DNA of 64,000 nt, from positions 37,535,865-37,599,864 of the forward strand of contig OZ024894.1 in assembly GCA_964017195.1 (NCBI GenBank). The letters are read 5' to 3'. A program made the translations under genes and the position numbers. This DNA is from Siderastrea radians. Lineage: Eukaryota; Cnidaria; Anthozoa; Scleractinia; Rhizangiidae. Positions 44,545 through 57,057 of this stretch are shown here, one piece after another; positions within the stretch are counted from its first letter, which is position 1, and the number at the start of each line of letters is the position of its first letter. The notes below the pieces were generated by a model, which did not search any database, was not told the origin of the DNA, and was given only the letters and a program-made list of their open reading frames with translations.

Positions 44545-45463
44545 CTGAGAATTTGAAGAGAAATGTGTTCTTATCTTTGTATGCGAAAAAAAAAAGATCA
44601 ACGGTAATTTGCACTGACTGTTCAATTACTCCAAAGAAACTTGTAAGAAAGTAGAAATGTAAGAGAGGCAAAAGAAAAACGAAGGAATGTGAGTGGTAAA
44701 AAAAAGCATCGGCTTTGTTTTCTTTTGTTTAGTACCAAGTTTAGACAATAATAAACAAACATAAACAAAAATAATTAAAAAATAGACAAAAATAAACAAA
44801 CATGAACAAATAAATGAAATCACGTTGCTAAAAAGACATTGTCACACGCATCGATAAAGTAGTGTCGCCAAATTCAGAACTTCACGCAAACGTAGGTTTG
44901 TAAGTATCTTGAACGATCTACTCTAAAACTAAACTTTTGCGAAAAAATAAATTTATGAAATTTTATTTGAATTTTTTAATATTGTTTGCCGTAGATGCTG
45001 TAGGCGCGATCCCAAATAAATTATCAAATTCATTGTTTTCTCCATCCTTTCATCATCATCATCATCATTTTCCATGCGTCCCCAAGTGGGGAATTGGGCC
45101 CACTGTGGTGTAATATGTTCCGATAAGAGAAAATAGAGGTAAGTTTTCAAACTGTAGAATTTCAACGCTGCAACGTTTTATTTTATTCTTTGAAAATTTC
45201 ATAAAAGGATAAAATGTTCTTTACCACCGATAAAGATCTCAGCACGTCTTTTCGCTCCACCGAATAGCTGGTAGGACGATTCTCGCCTACGCCCTAAGTT
45301 CTCCCTACGCCATCATCGGAGCGGAATGACGTGCAATGATCTACATCAGAGTATAGAGAATTATAGTTGTTTCGATAGAAAACAGGACCAGGAAGACAGA
45401 ACGAGTTTTGTAGGTTATTTTTACAAACACTGCTCTTTTAATGGAACAAAAATATGCACATAC

Positions 45464-45727
45464 CTTGAGAACGCATCCTGAAGAAATATTGCAACTCATA
45501 CAAGCTGAGTCATACGAAATAAATGTAAGATTTTCCTTGCTTTTGTGTTCACCGTCATTAGACACAGATATCACCAGACCAGCTGCTGGAGTTCCTTCAT
45601 TGATGTCATCGAAAAAGCCTTGCTTCACAGAGGATTCAGGTAAAAAACAGTCTGCAAGAACTAGGTCCGTCATCTTACCAGGAAACTTATGTTCTGTGTT
45701 GTTGGGTGTCCAAGAACTATTGAACAC
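45464..45727 (-). CDS. Mucin-like gene, exon upstream of Cys-rich module
   Basis: 264 bp, tctcttag|GTG … CTCAAG|gtatgt, phase 0-0. Encodes VFNSSWTPNNTEHKFPG … LVLADCFLPESSV … GLVISVSNDG … SYDSACMSCNISSGC. Together with the next exon it gives SGCVLK-NNSCF, a continuous Cys-rich region. Several N-glycosylation sequons (NSS, NNT, NLT, NIS) fit a secreted protein. Confidence 0.87.
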
Positions 45728-45942
45728 CTAAGAGAGGAAGAAAATTAGAAAACCGCTAAAAGTGCTATATCATTACTTTGAAAAGATGGCAGCCCGGCCT
45801 GCCTTAATTCGGCTCTTGCAGATGGTCAAGCTCTTATTTTCTATTACTAAGTCACCCCGATTTACAGAGAGAGGTTGTAGCAAAAATCTGGAGGGAAACG
45901 GTGAATTCGCATTAGGAGTAAAAACATATGTAATACGCTCAC

Positions 45943-46057
45943 CTTGAATTCTTTTACATGGCAGGTCATATTCCTTGATTTTATAAAACCGTTTCCTAAC
46001 ACCGTAACCTTCCTGCAGGGTCGTTTCCTTCTATCGCACAATCCATTTCCTTGCAGA
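45943..46057 (-). CDS. Mucin-like gene, small exon
   Basis: 115 bp, cattctgcag|T … TTCAAG|gtgagc, phase 2 to 0. Encodes LQGNGLCDRRKRPCRKVT and NGFIKSRNMTCHVKEFK. Phases agree with both neighbours (MR-S before, VFNSS after). The basic RRKR could be a furin-type cleavage site in an extracellular protein; that is inference only. Confidence 0.85.
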
Positions 46058-46261
46058 CTGCAGAATGGGAAAGAGACATTTTGTCACAACTTGCAAAGTA
46101 ACACCCCAACACCAGGGTGAAGGAATAATGGGCATGGGGGTGGGTGTTTGCACAAACTGTGATGGCGTCCAAAGGTGGTAAGAAAAAGGTAGACTCGAAA
46201 CCTTGAGTTAGGAAACTCACAAAACGTTCCATATTTACGTGCAACATTTTGTTTTAGTTAC

Positions 46262-46536
46262 CTCATTATCGTTGGTATTTGATAAATGGATGCTGAACAG
46301 TCTTCAGCTGTGTAGTCTTTGTTGCATACACAGGAGCCGTTGACACATCTCCCATTAGACGTGCAGTCATTAAGACAAAGAAGCTCAGCAATTTCCTCCA
46401 CCAAAACAGAGCCAGCGGGTCCATTTTCCTCGTTGGTATGATTTGCAGACATGGACACATTCCTTGCTGCCAAGCTTCCACATTCGTCCATCAGAGAAGA
46501 AACACTTCCACTTGTATATGAAAAGGCTCCAGTCAA
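46262..46536 (-). CDS. Mucin-like gene, exon with short EGF-like module
   Basis: 275 bp, ctattag|TTG … AATGAG|gtaact, phase 0 to 2. Encodes LTGAFSYTSGSVSSLMDECG … EIAELLCLNDCTSNGRC and CVCNKDYTAEDC, a compact EGF-like fold. It follows the VWD-like exon (…CASDVE|LTGAFS). Confidence 0.87.
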
Positions 46537-46899
46537 CTAATAGTGAAATGAGTAAAACCGTGTTATCTGTTAAGTGTCGGTTTCCACTAAATAACAATAA
46601 CAAAAAAAATAATCAGGAAATCAGGGCCGGAAAAATGAAAACCTTTGGATTGAAATGTGCAAACGTGTCTCCTAATTTTTGCTAAATAAGGTTGTTGAGA
46701 TCTCAGTAAGGAAGAGACAAGGCTCAGTTCATGCGTGACACCAATAACAACAAGGAAAAAGTTAATACGCTAGTTAAACACGTAAAGGTGTCATGTTTGT
46801 AACAGAACAAACCTTGCGCGTTGCGCCATACAAAAGCCTAACTGCAAAATGCACACGTTAAGCGCGCGCAAGGGAAACGGACTACCGAAGCGCGCGCGC

Positions 46900-47480
46900 G
46901 AGCTAAAATTCTCAAAAAGGATAAAAAATTTTAACATCCTGTCATCTGATCCTGAGACACGTGGTATATTCCCTGAGCCGCCCCTCGTCTCATATCGGCG
47001 CGACAAGAATCTCCGGGATTTCCTCGCACGTTCTACTAGCGGCTCCCAGAGGCTCTTTGGTGCTGTCTTTTTTCCCTGCCGTCGTCCCCGCTGTCATACA
47101 TGCTAGTACATTACGTTTCGGACTGTTCTACATGGGCCCAGGAGCTCACACACTATCCATAATTGCTTCACCTGTCAAACTGAGAATGTGGGGTACTGCA
47201 TCACTTGCCGCCGTTGTACCAGCATGTACATCGGTGAGACCAGGCACCTACGGGAACGCTTCAGTGAGCACCTGCGCAGCATTCGCAACTGGTCTCCTGG
47301 GATTCCTGTGGCTGAACACTTCAACTCCGCAAGCCCCACAATAGATGACATCAGGATCTGCAGTGTCAAGCAATGCTGCGGCAGCAACACCAGTCGAAAG
47401 CGGCAGGAAATGCAGCCTATCTTCATGCTCGGCACGCTCAAACCGAGCGGACTCAATATTAATTTTAGTTTCGTATAAGT
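46900..47480 (+). pseudogene. Decayed Penelope-like C-terminus with GIY-YIG endonuclease
   Basis: Plus strand, inside an intron and antisense to the mucin-like gene. One frame gives IFPEPPLVSYRRDKNLRDFL and AVFFPCRRPRCHTC then a stop. The next frame gives VGYCITCRRCTSMYIGET, LRERFSEHLRSIRN, PVAEHFNSAS and FMLGTLKPSGLNINFSF to a TAA. This is the linker and GIY-YIG domain of a Penelope-like element (Neptune-type by resemblance), distinct from the one at 26 kb. No reverse-transcriptase catalytic blocks remain. Confidence 0.75.
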
Positions 47481-48130
47481 ATGTATGTTCATTCGACATG
47501 CACGCGTTTCGGTTGTTCTTTTCCTGTGCGCGCGCTTTACGTACGCATTTTTCAGTTTGGCTTTTCTTTGTTGAGATCTCCTCTTGGGCAGGTATTTGCT
47601 TTCGGCTTTTCGAAACATCAGCTTAACCATTGGACATACATGAAAAGTCACTCCCCTACCGTGGAACAAGGGGCGCAGGGTAGATCGACCCTCTATTTCG
47701 GTTCTTGCTGTCTTACCATATTTCGAAAAGTTTTTACCTTTTATGGGTTGTGGCACTGTTGGGGGCCTGTCTTGTCATCCAAAATGGTGGCCATCTTGGT
47801 CACCTTCTTGGATTTTACCCAAAATTAGAATACCAAGAAATACGGGCAATTAAATATATGATAGACATGTAAACTATGACTTAAGTAAACAGTTTGTTGC
47901 TTGTTTTAAACGTTTTGTACTTTTGACATATTAAAAAGTGAAAAACACGCAGTTTTTGGAAAAATGGCTTGACCGCCTTTTACTTATAATAACATATCTC
48001 TAACTATAGGAACCGCTTCTCACCAACTTGTGCCAAATTTCATCCAGTCTTATTGTTTGTTCACTCACTCTAAAGCGTCTAAATGAATATTAAGTGACTC
48101 GCCGTTTTGAAATAAAGTTTCATAACTTAC

Positions 48131-48557
48131 CTCAACATCACTCGCGCATACGTCTACTAGCACTTGCACGTTTACCCCAACTTTGGCGCAGAGTTTGCCG
48201 ACTTTAGTCTCATTTATTCGTTGGGCACAATAGCGTGTGGCATTTTCCTTAGAAATTTGTTCATTTAGAACATCCCTTTTAAAGCCAAAGCTCAAAGAAG
48301 GAGTTTGTTTAAATAACTGAAAGTCTTCATCCGTTGGGTCATCCGAACAGTTTATATCACGTTTTTGTCGATCACACAGGAACATGGGCGACAAGTTCTT
48401 TTTTAAAACCGTAGGAAAAGCAACATCAAAAGCGTTTTCACAAACTTGGTTACCACCTGTTCCTTTGGCAGTACATTGGCATGCCTCAGTATATTGTACT
48501 TTGTAGTCTGCTACTTGTGCGGGCAGTGTATCAAAGAAGCTTTGACCAGGTTGCAAC
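48131..48557 (-). CDS. Mucin-like gene, VWD-like domain, C-terminal part
   Basis: 427 bp, atatttacag|G … GTTGAG|gtaagt, phase 2 to 0. Encodes LQPGQSFFDTLPAQ, then CQCTAKGTGGNQVCENAF and a helix-rich Cys region (YCAQRINETKVGKLCAKVG, VLVDVCASDVE) that follows the VWD core in this family. Phase joins to 51304-51464 (ENLR-LQPGQ). Confidence 0.87.
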
Positions 48558-48599
48558 CTGTAAATATCGGAAAGAAACAACTGTCGGGACTTTTTCATC

Positions 48600-49831
48600 A
48601 GAAGGGATATTACATGGTAAATCTCTTGTGCGGGGTATTGTGCCTGTTCTTTTTTTTAACTGTTTTCTCATAGATTGAAAGATAGGAAGCTAGGTATTTT
48701 TGTTTTTGCCCTTGCTGAGTTGCAGCAATTCTTAGGGTCAATTGGGAAATTCTTTTCATGATTTGTTGTGAGTGAGAATTGTCTTAAGTGAAATTTTTTC
48801 TAGCTATACACTGTTTCCTTTTCAACTAATCATTTTGAAACACTTAAGGTTTATTTTCTGCACTAGAAAGTTTCATGTGTTTCCATCCTTAACTCTATTC
48901 AGATCAGAGAGAGGGAAGGGGGTCAGATTTGCCCTCACGGATCATTAACTTTTATGTTAAGCCACCAAACTGTGCAACTTGTTTTAAAATTTGGTGCTTG
49001 ATATTTCCATGACAATCACACTATAAAAATTCATGTCAAATTTTCAATTCTTTTGGCGGTCATTCGTTCCTCTACCAATGTAAATTTTTTTTTGTCAATT
49101 TGCCTTTTTTGGTGCTTTAGAGAAATCAGGACAAAATTTCCAAAACGGTGGCTGTGTGAAATCTTGATATCATTCCCACGTCATCTGAAAACATGATCTT
49201 AACTTAGAGACCTCAACAAAACTATTTTGAACTTAATATGCACCCCCCTAGAGTAACTGTCAAAGTAAAAATGGTATGAAGCAAGAGCCATAAAGGACAG
49301 AGAGGGAGACTAGGGGACGGTCCAGGAACTGGGTCTGGGATATCTTAATTGCAGAACAACTTCGGGTAGACTCGCTTCCATGAAAGAATGCGTCCAAGCG
49401 AGGCTAAATCAACAACTAAACAACTAAACACAGTAACTCTACAAGGAAAGAGTGGATAAATTTCATGCACAGACAAGACATTCAACAGCTTATTCTTAGG
49501 ATTTTGCGTGAAGTTTAAAAAACGAGCAAAAGCTGACATTTCAAAAGCTCCAAACAACGCTTGGGCAATTTGTAAGCTTTCAAAAATTCACGAGGAGTCA
49601 TTTACTACAAAATTGCACACACACCAAATATATAAAGGTTCTATAAATAATGAGATTCCTTGTTAATAATAGGGATAATAAGCAAACATGACGGTGACGG
49701 CTAACGAGAACGTCATAAAACAAAAGCTTTAATTCGCAAAACAATGGCTATGCACGTGCGTTATATTTTTTGGTACATTTGTGTGTGTTTTGTGCACAAC
49801 TATAACGTCAAATGACCAAATTCCAACCTTA
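48600..49831. other. Intron sequence, no gene seen
   Basis: Part of the 2.7-kb intron between exons at 48131 and 51304. A/T-rich, with no recognisable repeat ends or coding frame. Confidence 0.4.
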
Positions 49832-50690
49832 AAGCCTGTTTATACAGAGTTCGACCACGAACGGGCTTTACCTCGGTGTAAGAACCTGTGAAACTCAAGG
49901 ATGACGTAAAACAAAGGAAACAAAAACATTTTAAACAATACTGTACAGCAAAACAAAAGCTAACAAACAAAGAAAATCTTGTCAGGTTCTTACACCGAGG
50001 TAAACCCCACGAACGCGACCATTGCGACTTTCCGCTCGAAAGTTCGCACGAACCACCGTTCATACAGAACGCGGTGTCTCGGGCTGTGACAGTCGTGATG
50101 TGTGTTGCCATGCACCATCTCATGAAAATGGCAGTAAACGCCTTAGACACTGATTCTGATGACATTTTGGCATTTTACCTCTTCACACGGAGGAGGAGAA
50201 GGAAGAGGAGATACAGGCGTATATCTGTACACCTGATTTTATAGAAGCGTCATATTTATAGTGAATACCACCACCTAGTAAAGGAGCATTTTTCTTTTTG
50301 TCTGCGTCTTTAAAATCACGACGGTTTTGTCGTATAAAATTGGGTGTTTTTCAACTTCCACAATTAGCAGTCCAGTTTTGTCCGACATGTTGTCAACCGC
50401 TGCGCTACAAAGTTCAGTTTTTCACGCTTACTGCGTATAACCTGGGCCGAGTTACACGAAAACAAAAGAATTGATAGGTTGACAAAAAATAGTTCGTGCG
50501 ACAATAGCAGAAAAAAAATCGTTCGGGAGGCAATCTCTGCGACTTTCCGCACGAACCAATTTCCACCCGTGTTCGTGGTTACCTTTGGTATAAACGGATT
50601 CATACTGCTTATATACAATCTAATGCGAACGCCGCGTTCGCATTCGTGGTGGCGTTCATGGTCGTGGTCGCGCTCTGTATAAACAGGCCT
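49832..50690. mobile_element. 859-bp TIR element with TTA duplication, PIF/Harbinger-like
   Basis: Left end aagcctgtttatacagag, right end (reverse complement) aggcctgtttatacagag, with TTA outside each end (49829-49831 and 50691-50693). A 3-base TWA duplication is typical of PIF/Harbinger elements. No transposase is present. Internally, tttacctcggtgtaagaacc (about 49870) and its complement (about 49984-50004) form a second hairpin with a loop of about 90 bases, suggesting a smaller element nested inside. Confidence 0.65.
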
Positions 50691-50727
50691 TTAGAGTAGA
50701 ACGCGAACACGCGACGGTGAATTTTCG

Positions 50728-50780
50728 TTTTTTGTTTTGTTTTGTTTTGTTTTGTTTTGTTTTGTTTTTGTTTTTGTTTG
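50728..50780. repeat. (TTTTG)n simple repeat
   Basis: About eight units of ttttg/tttttg, just outside the TIR element. Confidence 0.9.
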
Positions 50781-51303
50781 TTTTTTGCGTGAACTGTAAC
50801 GCCGCCCTTACAAATTCAGCTCCTGGATAGTTCGGCTACATCAAGCAGATTAAACGAGTCGGGGAAGTCTAAAAGGATGAAGTCATTTTAAAGTGACGTC
50901 GTCGTTGAGCTTCCGTAAATTTAAGATGACCGAGCCTACACTGACTTTCAGATTTAATTAATCAGAGATTAGTAAACTTTGAACGCTGTCCTCATGATTC
51001 TTAAAAAAAATGACATTTCGTCATTTTTAGTTACTGCAATTTTTAGAAGTTCTGCTTTGGCGAAGAGAAGCCATCCACCCATTCGTTCATGCACCCATCA
51101 GTTGGTCAATCAGAAACAGTGAAAGTCAGTCAGTCAATCACAATCAATCAATTAAAATTGTAAGACTGTAGTTTCAGCAGGGCTGCTGCAACTAAGTACG
51201 CTATCAAATGTATGCTTAACGATTTTCGTGAGAAGGCTGTAGTTCACTTCCGAATTCACTTTCTCAGCTTACCCAGCATTTGTGAACTGTCATGGAGCCT
51301 TAC

Positions 51304-51464
51304 CTTAAGTTTTCACCGTAAGTGTTAAGATTTTGGTTCCCTGGGTTCAAACAAAGCCCCTTTTCATTGTTGTTAATGTCCTTGGCCCTCGGTGTATAGA
51401 CATACACATTCATTCCCCAAGAATATCTTTCTACTCTGACTTTCGCACCAGATGGAAACATCAC
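51304..51464 (-). CDS. Mucin-like gene, VWD-like domain, middle part
   Basis: 161 bp, gttaatag|GTG … CTTAAG|gtaagg, phase 0 to 2. Encodes VMFPSGAKVRVERYSWGMNV and VYTPRAKDINNNEKGLCLNP, the strand pattern and 'xxGLC' turn typical of von Willebrand type D domains. Confidence 0.87.
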
Positions 51465-51469
51465 CTATT

Positions 51470-52310
51470 AACAAAGACACCATTAGCAAAAAACACCCTT
51501 CTAAAAATGAATATACATGAAAATAAACACAGGAATGAGCGTGTTTTGAGGGTCGGTGAGCAAACATCATGATTATTCAACACCTAACGCTTTGTCTCTG
51601 TATAATCAATCACTATATTGATACACAGTGTACCTCTGTGATTCTAAAAGTTTATTTTCGGATTTTGACGAAAGGAGATTACAAATCCCTTGGAAAAGAT
51701 ATTTTCAATTGGTAAAAGTAAATCATGTTTCTTTGAAACGGTTAATCGCTAAATTGAAGTCGCATTTTATCAAGAGGTAGGATTTGTTGCAATATAAAGA
51801 TAACATAAGATGAATAATGCCTTGATAATGTCAAATTCATTGAGGTACAGCTGGGTCTTTACTTTTATAGAGCAAATAACTAAATATTGACTACAATTTG
51901 GGAGGGTTGAATCATTTAATTACTCATAGTATGCATCACTTATTCCACGAAACAAATAGCAAACCAGGCGCGCTTTTCTAAGTTAAAACGCTTTGAGTTC
52001 ATCTTGGCCGAAATTTCGTGGTAGACTCGGCCAGTAGTTGCTTTTGTTACCAGGCATACGTTCTGCCCATCTCAGAATGGTCCGAAAAACTCGGGTTTCT
52101 TAAGGACGGTAACTTATTGTTGCGCATTTAATGACTGTGCGAGAAAAGGAAATCTTACCAAGGGGTGTTTGAATTCAAAAAGAAATTTAGGGGTAATCAC
52201 CCATTTTTCACAAAACTGAGCTTTAAGTTGGGAAGAAAATGCCATGTATTGTTATGTATTCGTTGATAGATTTTCTTAGTACGATGGCTTCTTATTTATA
52301 TAAATAAATT
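51470..52310. other. Intron sequence, no gene seen
   Basis: A/T-rich intronic sequence upstream (in transcript terms) of the VWD-like middle exon. No repeat ends recognised. Confidence 0.4.
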
Positions 52311-52315
52311 GGGTA

Positions 52316-52575
52316 CCGTATTTTCTCGATTAAACGCCGGGCCCCGAATAAACGCCGGATATAAAAGAGGGAATTGTAAATAAGCCCTCAGACGTTTATT
52401 TGTTGAATAATAAGCTTACGATTTAAGGGCAGGATACACGGCTGTCAAGAAAAACGAATAATAACCCTTTCTTAAAAAATGACGGACCCAAATAAACTGC
52501 TTATTCAAAGAAACGCTGGGTCCACCATGCCAAGTTTGAAATAAACGCCGCAGGCGTTGAATTGAGAAAATACAG
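52316..52575. mobile_element. 260-bp MITE, Tc1/mariner-like ends
   Basis: Left end ccgtattttctcgattaaac, right end (reverse complement) ctgtattttctcaattcaac, with TA outside each end (52314-52315, 52576-52577). The interior repeats the word aaacgcc in several forms. Non-coding; it lies in an intron of the mucin-like gene. Confidence 0.7.
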
Positions 52576-52639
52576 TATTTAATCTGGAAACCAGTAGAAG
52601 AAAAAATTGGAGGGAAAGGAAAAAAGTTAATTTTTCTAT

Positions 52640-52700
52640 TTTTTGTTTTGTTTTGTTTGTTTGTTTCCTCCTTTGTTTGTTTGTTTGTTTGTTTGTTTGA
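52640..52700. repeat. (GTTT)n simple repeat
   Basis: ttttgttttgtttgtttgtt and, after cctccttt, further gtttgtttgtttg. Low complexity. Confidence 0.85.
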
Positions 52701-52898
52701 AAACACTGGATTTTCCAAACACGGTAGTCACGATGTATTGTGCCTTATGTCACGAGTAGGTAGCCAATCAGAATGGCGAAGAGAGGTAATAAAGAGGTGA
52801 ATATGTTAAGAGAGAATGACTATTAATTAACGATCAAAGCACTACAGGATGACAATAAAAAATGAAAGGAGCCCAAGGGTCGAGACGAACGAACTCAC

Positions 52899-53120
52899 CT
52901 CATACTGAGCATTTTCTCCAGGCAACGCATTTTTAATTGATATTCCTGGGGCCAAGCATTTCTTGCTTCGTATTTTGACTGCTAGAGGAGTTGTTGTTTG
53001 GTAATCATATTGTAGTAGGTCGTTACAGCTGTTGAACTCAATTACATCATTGTGATCTCTCAACACTACTCCGCAGATGCAAGTCACAGAATTACCACAG
53101 CTCCATTGCCTTGTTTGAAC
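52899..53120 (-). CDS. Mucin-like gene, VWD-like domain, N-terminal part
   Basis: 222 bp, tttaaaaag|GTT … TATGAG|gtgagt, phase 0-0. Encodes VQTRQWSCGNSVTCICGVVL, then DVIEFNSCNDLLQYD and TPLAVKIRSKKCLAPG. The C-x-CG pair and following D-x-xEFNSC pattern match the opening of a VWD-type domain; the next two exons complete it. Confidence 0.86.
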
Positions 53121-53124
53121 CTTT

Positions 53125-54255
53125 TTAAATAGCAATGCATCAATGATCAATTAATTAGTCACTTAACTCGAAATTACCACGCTTTCCTCTTTGTTTTACT
53201 TTTATCAAAAACTTTCGTACACCAATACAATTTAACAGTTATGCTAACTCAGCAGCAAAAAAGAACAGCCGGACGTAAATTTGCTTTGGGTTTTATTTTT
53301 TCGTTGATAAAAATTAACTCTCTATCTAAAAAACAGACGAGTTATTTTTGATAAACCCGGGCCGTTTATTGAGCTTTTGACAAACGTTCTCAGTGCTAAA
53401 CGGAGAAAACACCTGACGATACTTTGACTCACTTTGGCTTACTTTATAGGGTAGTTTCCATGAAGTAACATGTATCCAGTAAAGCTCAACTGTTGTATTG
53501 TATGACTGTTTGCCTAGGCGCCGGCCTGACTCATACCATACCCCGATCGGTCAAATCAGAAGTATAGTGCCAAAAAAACACAGTGACTGGTCTTTTAAGT
53601 ATTATTGGTAGCTGTTTTTGCCACTTTATGATGAAGATCAGGTTTCGTTGATCCTCTGCAGACGTGGGGTGTGGAGGGGGGGGGGGGGAAGTCAAGAGGT
53701 GGCCGACGGGAGCGGAATCTGCTTGCATGGTCTTATATGTTGAGACATATTATAACACGCAATCAAAAAACGTTCTTATGCCCATTAGGTTACCTTCGTG
53801 TTTTTTAATCGTCACAACCCGGTCACAAAGACTATATAGAAGAGATTACCCAGTCTACTATTTTTGCAGAAAGCCAATGCCCTCATTTCTTCTATTTATA
53901 ACGACCCAATACCGTCACAATGAAACAAAAATTGTATTACATCATAATTACTACATCGTCATTACTGCAAATTTGTCACGTTACAGAAGAAAATAACCGT
54001 TCCTTATGCTTTGAGAAAAAAGAGGTGCAAAATTTAATTTGATGAACAGTTCCAACCTCAAAGTTCCTCTCTGTGTTCTTGTATAAAAGAAAATCGCCGC
54101 GCCCCATAAAATCGTAATTACTGCAAAAATACAAAAAAAAACTCAATCATTCATGAGCGCAGATCCATCCCACCCAACTGTCTATTTCAAAGCAATAGAA
54201 TGGCTTGCAGTACCTACAACGCATGACGTATATTTAACAATAGGACAGTTTTAAA
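53125..54255. other. Intron sequence with a G-run, no gene seen
   Basis: Start of the 6.6-kb intron between exons at 52899 and 59686. Includes a 14-base G run near 53676-53689. The frames at 53531-53996 overlap this run and have no domain or splice support. Confidence 0.4.
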
Positions 54256-54588
54256 TGTTAAAGGTCAAATAAACCCAAATTTTGATAATTCCGCTTTAGC
54301 CGTTTAAACGCGTCTTGACACAAAAAGAAATCATTATAAAGCCAAACTGGACCGAAATTTTCCTTCCTGAGAGTAATAAAGCCAGAAGTACGAAGATATC
54401 CGAAGGTTTCACGAAATCGTTTCTGAAATGACCGCGCGCTTAAATGGAAGGAATGGAAACAACCGCTGATTCTGTGACGTCACTGTTGTTGAGCAAAGAA
54501 AGCTCAAGATCGAAAGGCGAGTATTGAAGAGTATTGTTGTAATTTTTTCGAAAATTCTCTGTTTTCACCCGTTTTCTTTGCGTTGAAA

Positions 54589-54708
54589 ATGGCCGAGGAG
54601 CTCAAGCCTGTGGCATTTAACGTAGAGCCATACCAGTTTGAGCTAATTACCACAGAATCGGACTGCAAAATCTCAGATGATATTCGACCGACAGCAATGG
54701 CTTCCAAG
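54589..54708 (+). CDS. First exon of an element-borne 'PYQFE' protein
   Basis: ATG then MAEELKPVAFNVEPYQFELI … SDDIRPTAMASK, 40 codons to a strong donor (aag|gtaaac). The 'EPYQFE' start resembles anthozoan proteins carrying a P2X7-like intracellular domain, which I remember only loosely. The remaining exons were not found before the right end of the element, so the gene is truncated. Its position just inside the left end suggests it was the element's own gene. Confidence 0.4.
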
Positions 54709-57057
54709 GTAAACCGGACGGAATTGGTAAAGTTTAATGGTGAGCGTTTAAGGCTTTAAGCTTATTTATTCATTACACTGTAAAAGTTCGCCGTATAATT
54801 GTTAATAAATGCGTTACCACTTTATCTGAGGCAATTTTGTTGTTCTTTGCAGCCCTTTTGTACACTTATCATGATCGATGTTTGTTGTTATGCCTTACTG
54901 ACTAGACTGACTAGAGTAAAGCAAAGCTTCTTATACATGTATCCATTATGGTTGCTGTGTGAGTACGGTTTTCATCCTCGCGGCAACAGCGGCAGGAAAT
55001 CCAGCTCAAATTTTTAACATAGCCGAAAACAGGTTACAGTTCTTGTTGAATGTATCTGTCTACATCACAAAGTGTTACTAGTGACTGTGTTTGTTTGTTG
55101 TTTTGCATGTATACAATCTTAGGCTCAAAATTTAGGTGCATTTAAATTTTGGCAACTGTGTACTAATGCCAGCTGGGCGAGAAAGTGTTCTGCTGTCGTG
55201 CAATTCCCAAATCCCGTGATAAGATACCACCTGCTATGTCCTAGAGACAGATGAAGAAAATTTTTTAAATCCAGCTGTCATTGAGACAGATTATAATCAG
55301 TATTTTGAAAATGAAGGCCGGAGTACGTACATATTTAAACGTATTTTTGCTTTGGGCTCTTTTTTTTTGGGGGGGGGTGGGGGGCAGAGAACAAACTCCA
55401 TGTATAGATTGGTGCAACCCAAATGAGTATGGTTTTAAAGCCTGTTTGGTCTGAAAATGGTTGTTGACTTAAAAGTCAGGTCTGAAAATGGTAATTGATT
55501 TGGGGGTGACAGATATGTTTTGTCAGTTCTGAAAATGGGTGGGAAAAATTACACATCTGGTTCTCAAGATGGGTAAGGAAAATGACATGTTTGGTCTGAC
55601 AGTGGGCACACTGAGAGCTGCTTTGTGGTTGAATTTTGTTTGGGAAAAGAGAAAGAAAAACCTCTGGGAGCAGGGGAGGAACCAGGGGACCAGTGGACCA
55701 GTGGGGAGGGAAAATTACATATTTTGGTCCGAAAATGAATCACCTATAAATTGTGTTCATGAGAAAACACCCTTCATTAATACATGATGAGATGTTGCAA
55801 TGCTCATGAGGTTGTGTGCTAAATACTAAGATATTTGACAAAAGGTGACGTGAAAGTAGTAAAAGATCAAGGAACAATAATTAAATGACAATTACAAAAA
55901 CCCTTATTACATGAATGAACATGATTACATAAACAGTATACCTTGTTATGTTCTTAGCAACCTTGTGCACTTTATGACCCCTTTGATGTACATGGTTTAA
56001 CAAGTATTGGGTTTACAATCAGTTGTACTACCAGTACAACATATAAGTAATAAAATTGTTAGTTGAAAGCAAAAACAAACTCTCAAATTTTAGCTTAAAC
56101 AAATCAAATGTGATGTCATTATTTCTAAGACTGTGAAATCGAGTTAATGTTGTTCTTCTACTGTTGTTACTGGTTAGCTGACCTGTTTATTTATTTAAAA
56201 TAGGTTTATTTTTGTAGTTGACATATTTATTTAATCCCTTTACTGCTGAGTTACCTTTTACTCATCTGTGTATCTTTCTTATGAGTCTGTTGTTTCCTCT
56301 TTCATTCTCAGAACATGTATAGAGTAATGTTGCTTATAGGCAATACACTTACTGGATACGTATGAAGCTGGGACGACAAATCCCAATAGCCATTTCATCT
56401 TGTCTGGTTTTAAAAATTAGAGAGAGCTTCCCAAGTAAAAGTTGAAACTGAAAGGGCTTTGAATATGTCCATTAACAGCTTGGCAGTCTTGCTAGATAAT
56501 ATTAACATCATATTTGGTTGACACTTGTACTACTCTTTGAAATGTATCTCAACTTTGTATTTTCTTCAATTACTACAGAGTGGTACTTAACCTAGGAGGT
56601 GAGAGGGGAGGGGCTCCCATAGTGTAGTGAAGGGGTCACCGTAATTATAATTCATGCTTTGGTACCACTTCGGGTGTTCGAATTAAAAATGACCATTGTC
56701 AGCGTGTTTTGATACTTTCTAGGGTTTTAAGGTACTATATAATGTCAGAAATTCATGCTGGCAGGAACAACTTTTCAAGAGGTATTAGTACTTCTTGGAG
56801 TGACAAGGAACATATGCGACACCCACAAAAGAAGTTTTTTTTGTTTCAAACAACAATCAATTCCTTCAGTTTTTATGGGTCAACCATTTCCCCCTCCTGA
56901 AAGTACTTAGATAGCAGCTGTGCGAAGGGTGGACCCCATAATTATATTAAGTGATACACCTGTCATAAACTTGAGAGGGGCATGTTTGTCTTGATATGAT
57001 GTCATTTCTGCCTCCCCTAAAAATCATGAACATGGAACAGCCTGGAACACCTACTTC

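Noticed and set aside
47175..47756. Minus-strand 193-codon frame
   Set aside because: It is the shadow of the plus-strand GIY-YIG fragment plus repeat sequence, with no protein-like composition.
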